Of a DNA stretch of 17,319 nucleotides, positions 15,010 through 17,319 are shown one piece after another; the first letter of the stretch is position 1, and each line of letters begins with the position of its first letter. The notes under the pieces were generated by a model. The model searched no databases. It saw only the letters and a list, made by a program, of their open reading frames with translations, and was not told the origin of the DNA. The stretch lies in contig DASYRM010000192.1 in assembly GCA_036004405.1 (NCBI GenBank), positions 1-17,319 of the forward strand, written 5' to 3'. The stretch is from DASYRM01 sp036004405 (GTDB lineage Bacteria; Acidobacteriota; Vicinamibacteria; Vicinamibacterales; UBA2999). Both the position numbers and the translations under genes were made by a program.

Positions 15010-15846
15010 TTAGACGAGCTGCGTAACGGGTTCGGCGAGCGAGGCCCCGGCAACGGCGTCGAGGAAGCGCGCCACCCGTACCGAGAGGCGCTTGGCCTCG
15101 TCGCACAGGAACAGATGGCCGCTGCGCTTGACGATCTCCAGCCGTGCGCGGGGAATGCGCCGCGCCAGCGTTTCGGCATTCACCACCGGAATCAACGGAT
15201 CGTCGTCGCCGCAGATGACGAGGGTATCGTGCGGGATGCGCGCGAGGAACGGCAGGCTCGACCAGCCGATGGTGCCGAGGAGCTGCATCGAGTAGCCATA
15301 GGCGGATGGCGGATGCGTTTGGCGCTCGACCATCATCCGCCGCCGCATCGAGAGGTCGCGCCCCGTCATCCCGCCATACAACGTCGCGGCGCTGCGGTCG
15401 AAATAGCTCTCCGAGTAGTAGCGCAGCGGCGTCGCCAGACTGGTCATCGCTGCGTACGACCCGGGCACGGCACCGAGGCCGCAGTTGGTGGCCGCGAGCA
15501 CGAGCCGGCAGACGCGCTCGGGATAGGCAAACGCCAGCTGCTGGGCCACGGCGCCGCCATACGAGTATCCGAGGACGTCGGCACACTCCACATCCAGGGC
15601 GTCGAGCACCGCCACGGCGAGATCGGCGACGCCCGCGACCGAAATCGGCGCATACGGCGCGCTCGAGAGCCCCATGCCGGGCACGTCGAAGCGGATCACG
15701 CAGCGGTGCTGGAACTGCTGCGCGAACGGCGTCCACATGTCCGTGCTGCCACCGAGGCCGGTGATGAGGATCAGCGGGGGATGGCCCTGGCCCGTCACCT
15801 TGACGTGGACGCGATGCCCGCGCCACGACACGAAGTCACAGTCCAT
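15010..15846 (-). CDS. phaZ: Poly(3-hydroxyalkanoate) depolymerase-like alpha/beta hydrolase
   Basis: 278 aa, no signal peptide, so intracellular. It resembles the intracellular medium-chain PHA depolymerase PhaZ of Pseudomonas across its length: ITGLGGSTDMW (28-38), FDVPGMGLSS (53-62), the nucleophile Ser95 in GYSYGGAVAQQ, YPERVCRLVLAAT, LYGGMTGRD, and GDDDPLIPVVNAETLARRIP (213-232), which holds the catalytic Asp. His244 lies in GHLFL. It would mobilise stored polyester by hydrolysing it to hydroxy acids. General lipase or esterase activity remains possible, since the fold is shared. The ATG at 15846 lies inside the 3' end of the PhaC-like gene (11-nt overlap), and homology begins there; an in-frame start at 15930 would add 28 residues over that gene. 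The neighbouring synthase supports the assignment. Confidence 0.82.
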   Translation of the reverse strand: MDCDFVSWRGHRVHVKVTGQGHPPLILITGLGGSTDMWTPFAQQFQHRCVIRFDVPGMGLSSAPYAPISVAGVADLAVAVLDALDVECADVLGYSYGGAVAQQLAFAYPERVCRLVLAATNCGLGAVPGSYAAMTSLATPLRYYSESYFDRSAATLYGGMTGRDLSMRRRMMVERQTHPPSAYGYSMQLLGTIGWSSLPFLARIPHDTLVICGDDDPLIPVVNAETLARRIPRARLEIVKRSGHLFLCDEAKRLSVRVARFLDAVAGASLAEPVTQLV

Positions 15847-16936
15847 TGGGCTCAGCCTCGCGTGTGGCGAGAAACTCCACTGTCCGCTGCCAAAGGGATG
15901 CGGCCGTGCGTCCCGCCACGATCCCGACATGCCCGCCAGGGAGGCGCAGCACCTCCGCCTGGGGCACTACTTTGGCGATTGCATCCACGCCCTCGGCCGG
16001 CGCAATCGCATCCTTCTCCGCAGACACCGACAACACCGGCATCCGAACGGCCGCTAACTCTACCACACGGTTACCGACCGTTGACGTCCCCTTCATGAGC
16101 CCGTTACGTCCTGGCCCGAACTGCCGGTACATCTCGGCGAGCAGGCGGCCTGGCGCCGGCACCACGTCGTCTACCCACGTGGCCATGGTGCGGACGTCCC
16201 GCAACCTCGCCGCTGGATCGTCCAGTCGTTCCCAGAGATCGCCGACGCGACCGACCAGGCTGTTCGACCCGGGCGCGAGCATTTCGAACCAGCTTTTCAC
16301 TTCGGCCGCCGGCACCAGGCGCGGGTTGTCGTAGCTCTCGCCTTCGAGCCCCATGCGGTGCGCCACCCAGGCGATGCCACCCTGTACGTCGCCGTCCACC
16401 ATGGTGGTGAGCAGCACGAGGCGGGCAACGGTTTCAGGGTAGAGCGCGGCGTAAAGAAGCGACAGCGTCCCACCGAGGCAGTAGCCGATCACGTTGATGG
16501 CGGGCTGGCCGGTGATGGTCGAGACCATGCGGACCGATCGCCGCACCAGGCCGTCTACGTAGTACGGCAGGTCGGCGTAGCGGTCCTCGCTCGTGGGCGT
16601 TCCGAAGTCGATCACGAAAACGTCGAAGCCCGCAGCAGCGACGTGCCCTGCAAACGACCGCCCCGGCAGCAGATCGACGATGAAGTAGCGGCTCACGGGC
16701 GCCGGCACGAACAGGACGGCCGGGCGGCCGGCGCGCGGCTGCCCGTGCTCGTCCAGCAGACGCAGCAGGCGCAGTTTGTTTTCGCGGTAGACGACTCGAG
16801 ACGGTGTGGCCCCAGTGCCGTAGTGGCCGGGCGAGGTCAGGACCTCGTGGAGCCGTTCGAGCTTGGCCCGTCCACGCCGCGACAGCTCCAGGAGTGCTTC
16901 GAGCTCGCGTTCCTGTTCCTCTTCGGAAGTGCTCAC
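15836..16936 (-). CDS. phaC: PHA synthase, class III PhaC-like
   Basis: 366 aa, the length of class III synthases (about 355-365), which polymerise (R)-3-hydroxyacyl-CoA. Family features are TPSRVVYRENKLRLLRL (44-60), FVIDFGTP (107-114; the usual form is IDWG), the lipase-like box GYCLGG with catalytic Cys153, and LLTTMVDGD. NGLMKG precedes the catalytic Asp309 in SAEKDAIAP, and His336 lies in GGHVGIVAGR. These agree well with Cys149, Asp302 and His331 of the Allochromatium enzyme. It is diverged: Trp of IDWG is Phe, and the DH pair after the third strand reads DA. A charged helical N-terminus (5-33) could contact a partner. The GTG at 16936 overlaps the upstream stop as GTGA. It overlaps the depolymerase gene at its 3' end. 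Confidence 0.88.
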   Translation of the reverse strand: MSTSEEEQERELEALLELSRRGRAKLERLHEVLTSPGHYGTGATPSRVVYRENKLRLLRLLDEHGQPRAGRPAVLFVPAPVSRYFIVDLLPGRSFAGHVAAAGFDVFVIDFGTPTSEDRYADLPYYVDGLVRRSVRMVSTITGQPAINVIGYCLGGTLSLLYAALYPETVARLVLLTTMVDGDVQGGIAWVAHRMGLEGESYDNPRLVPAAEVKSWFEMLAPGSNSLVGRVGDLWERLDDPAARLRDVRTMATWVDDVVPAPGRLLAEMYRQFGPGRNGLMKGTSTVGNRVVELAAVRMPVLSVSAEKDAIAPAEGVDAIAKVVPQAEVLRLPGGHVGIVAGRTAASLWQRTVEFLATREAEPNGL

Positions 16937-17319
16937 CCCCGCGCCTTGCCGGCCTTGCGGGCGCGGGCGGGCCTGCGCGGCTTCGCCTTGCCCACCACAG
17001 CTTTCGCGGAGGGCTTCGTGCGGGGCGCGCGGGCTTTGGCGGACGCAGGCCGAGTCGCTGGCATCGTGGGCGGCGGTCCCTTCCTGCCGTTGCGCAGCTC
17101 TTCAAGAGTGAGGCGCAGGTCGTTCAGCTGCCCCTGCATCTCGTGGATCGCGAACAGCACTCGATCCAATCGGTCGTCGGGGGGAGCGTCTTGAGCAGGC
17201 GGGGTGGCGGCCGCCGTGGGATAGGGTTTGCCGGCCAGCAGCGATCCCCGCATGGCATTGCCCATGTGCACGAGGAAATCGTCGTTCTTGACCATCGAAT
17301 CGAGGTAGGCCATGGCGGT
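16933..17319 (-). CDS. Candidate PHA synthase partner (PhaE- or phasin-like) with basic tail; 5' end may lie beyond the window
   Basis: The frame is open to the right edge. An ATG at 17313 would give 126 aa, but the start may be outside. The visible part has an N-terminal segment AYLDSMVKNDDFLVHMGNAM, a proline-rich hinge (about 30-45), and a predicted coiled-coil helix (about 46-76, DDRLDRVLFAIHEMQGQL). The tail (77-126) is rich in Lys, Arg, Ala and Pro, like the histone-H1-like tails of PhaF-type phasins, which bind DNA. Class III PhaC needs a PhaE partner, often encoded next to it, and PhaE also ends in a short coiled coil; that makes this a partner candidate. The stop overlaps the phaC start (GTGA). 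The assignment rests on position and composition rather than on a recognised domain. Confidence 0.55.
   Translation of the reverse strand, partial: TAMAYLDSMVKNDDFLVHMGNAMRGSLLAGKPYPTAAATPPAQDAPPDDRLDRVLFAIHEMQGQLNDLRLTLEELRNGRKGPPPTMPATRPASAKARAPRTKPSAKAVVGKAKPRRPARARKAGKARG

Noticed and set aside
15847..15930. N-terminal extension of the depolymerase
   Set aside because: It would overlap the synthase gene by a further 84 bases with a non-homologous segment. The ATG at 15846 is the natural coupled start.

Overview
The window is a dense, GC-rich bacterial chromosomal segment with almost no intergenic space. It carries 17 protein-coding genes (one open at each window edge, one broken) and no RNA gene, insertion sequence or CRISPR array that I can see. 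Likely source, by inference: a soil- or sediment-type Acidobacteriota (Vicinamibacter-like) or a similar high-GC Gram-negative. The hints are a PEP-CTERM exported protein, a class III-type PHA synthase, a three-gene proton-translocating transhydrogenase, a CBS enzyme of the kind I remember from Bacteroidota, and GTAGGGGC-type palindromic repeats. None of these fixes the taxon.

Layout. (1) 1-1688: an SDR oxidoreductase on the minus strand, cut by the left edge, diverges from a YpfJ-type zinc metallopeptidase on the plus strand; a 17-bp palindrome lies between them. (2) 1802-7115, plus strand: pntAA-pntAB-pntB (NAD(P) transhydrogenase), a twin palindromic repeat, an exported NADP-binding Rossmann protein whose stop abuts an alpha/beta hydrolase, then a PlsC-type acyltransferase. 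(3) 7112-10637, minus strand, read right to left: a prolyl oligopeptidase lipoprotein, an Asp/Glu-racemase-family protein lacking both catalytic cysteines, a c-type cytochrome gene broken by an in-frame amber codon, and a small two-helix membrane protein. (4) 10710-11411, plus strand: a PEP-CTERM protein, divergent from the peptidase across an AT-rich promoter island. (5) 11408-17319, minus strand: a basic-tailed PHA-synthase partner candidate, a PhaC-like synthase and a PhaZ-like depolymerase. A 59-bp junction packed with three hairpins follows, then cystathionine beta-synthase, a double PH-domain membrane protein, a glyoxalase-like VOC protein and a YdjM/DUF457 membrane hydrolase.

How the genes may work together. 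The transhydrogenase supplies NADPH, which PHA synthesis and other biosynthesis consume. The synthase/depolymerase pair makes and mobilises storage polyester. Genes in both minus-strand groups are joined by 1-11 nt overlaps (TGATG, GTGA) or gaps of a few bases, so they are probably co-translated. The best candidates for something undescribed are the amber codon at the signal-peptide junction of the cytochrome, the cysteine-less racemase, the secreted NADP-binding protein, the unusual PhaC partner, and the cbs-linked operon with an uncharacterised double PH-domain protein.
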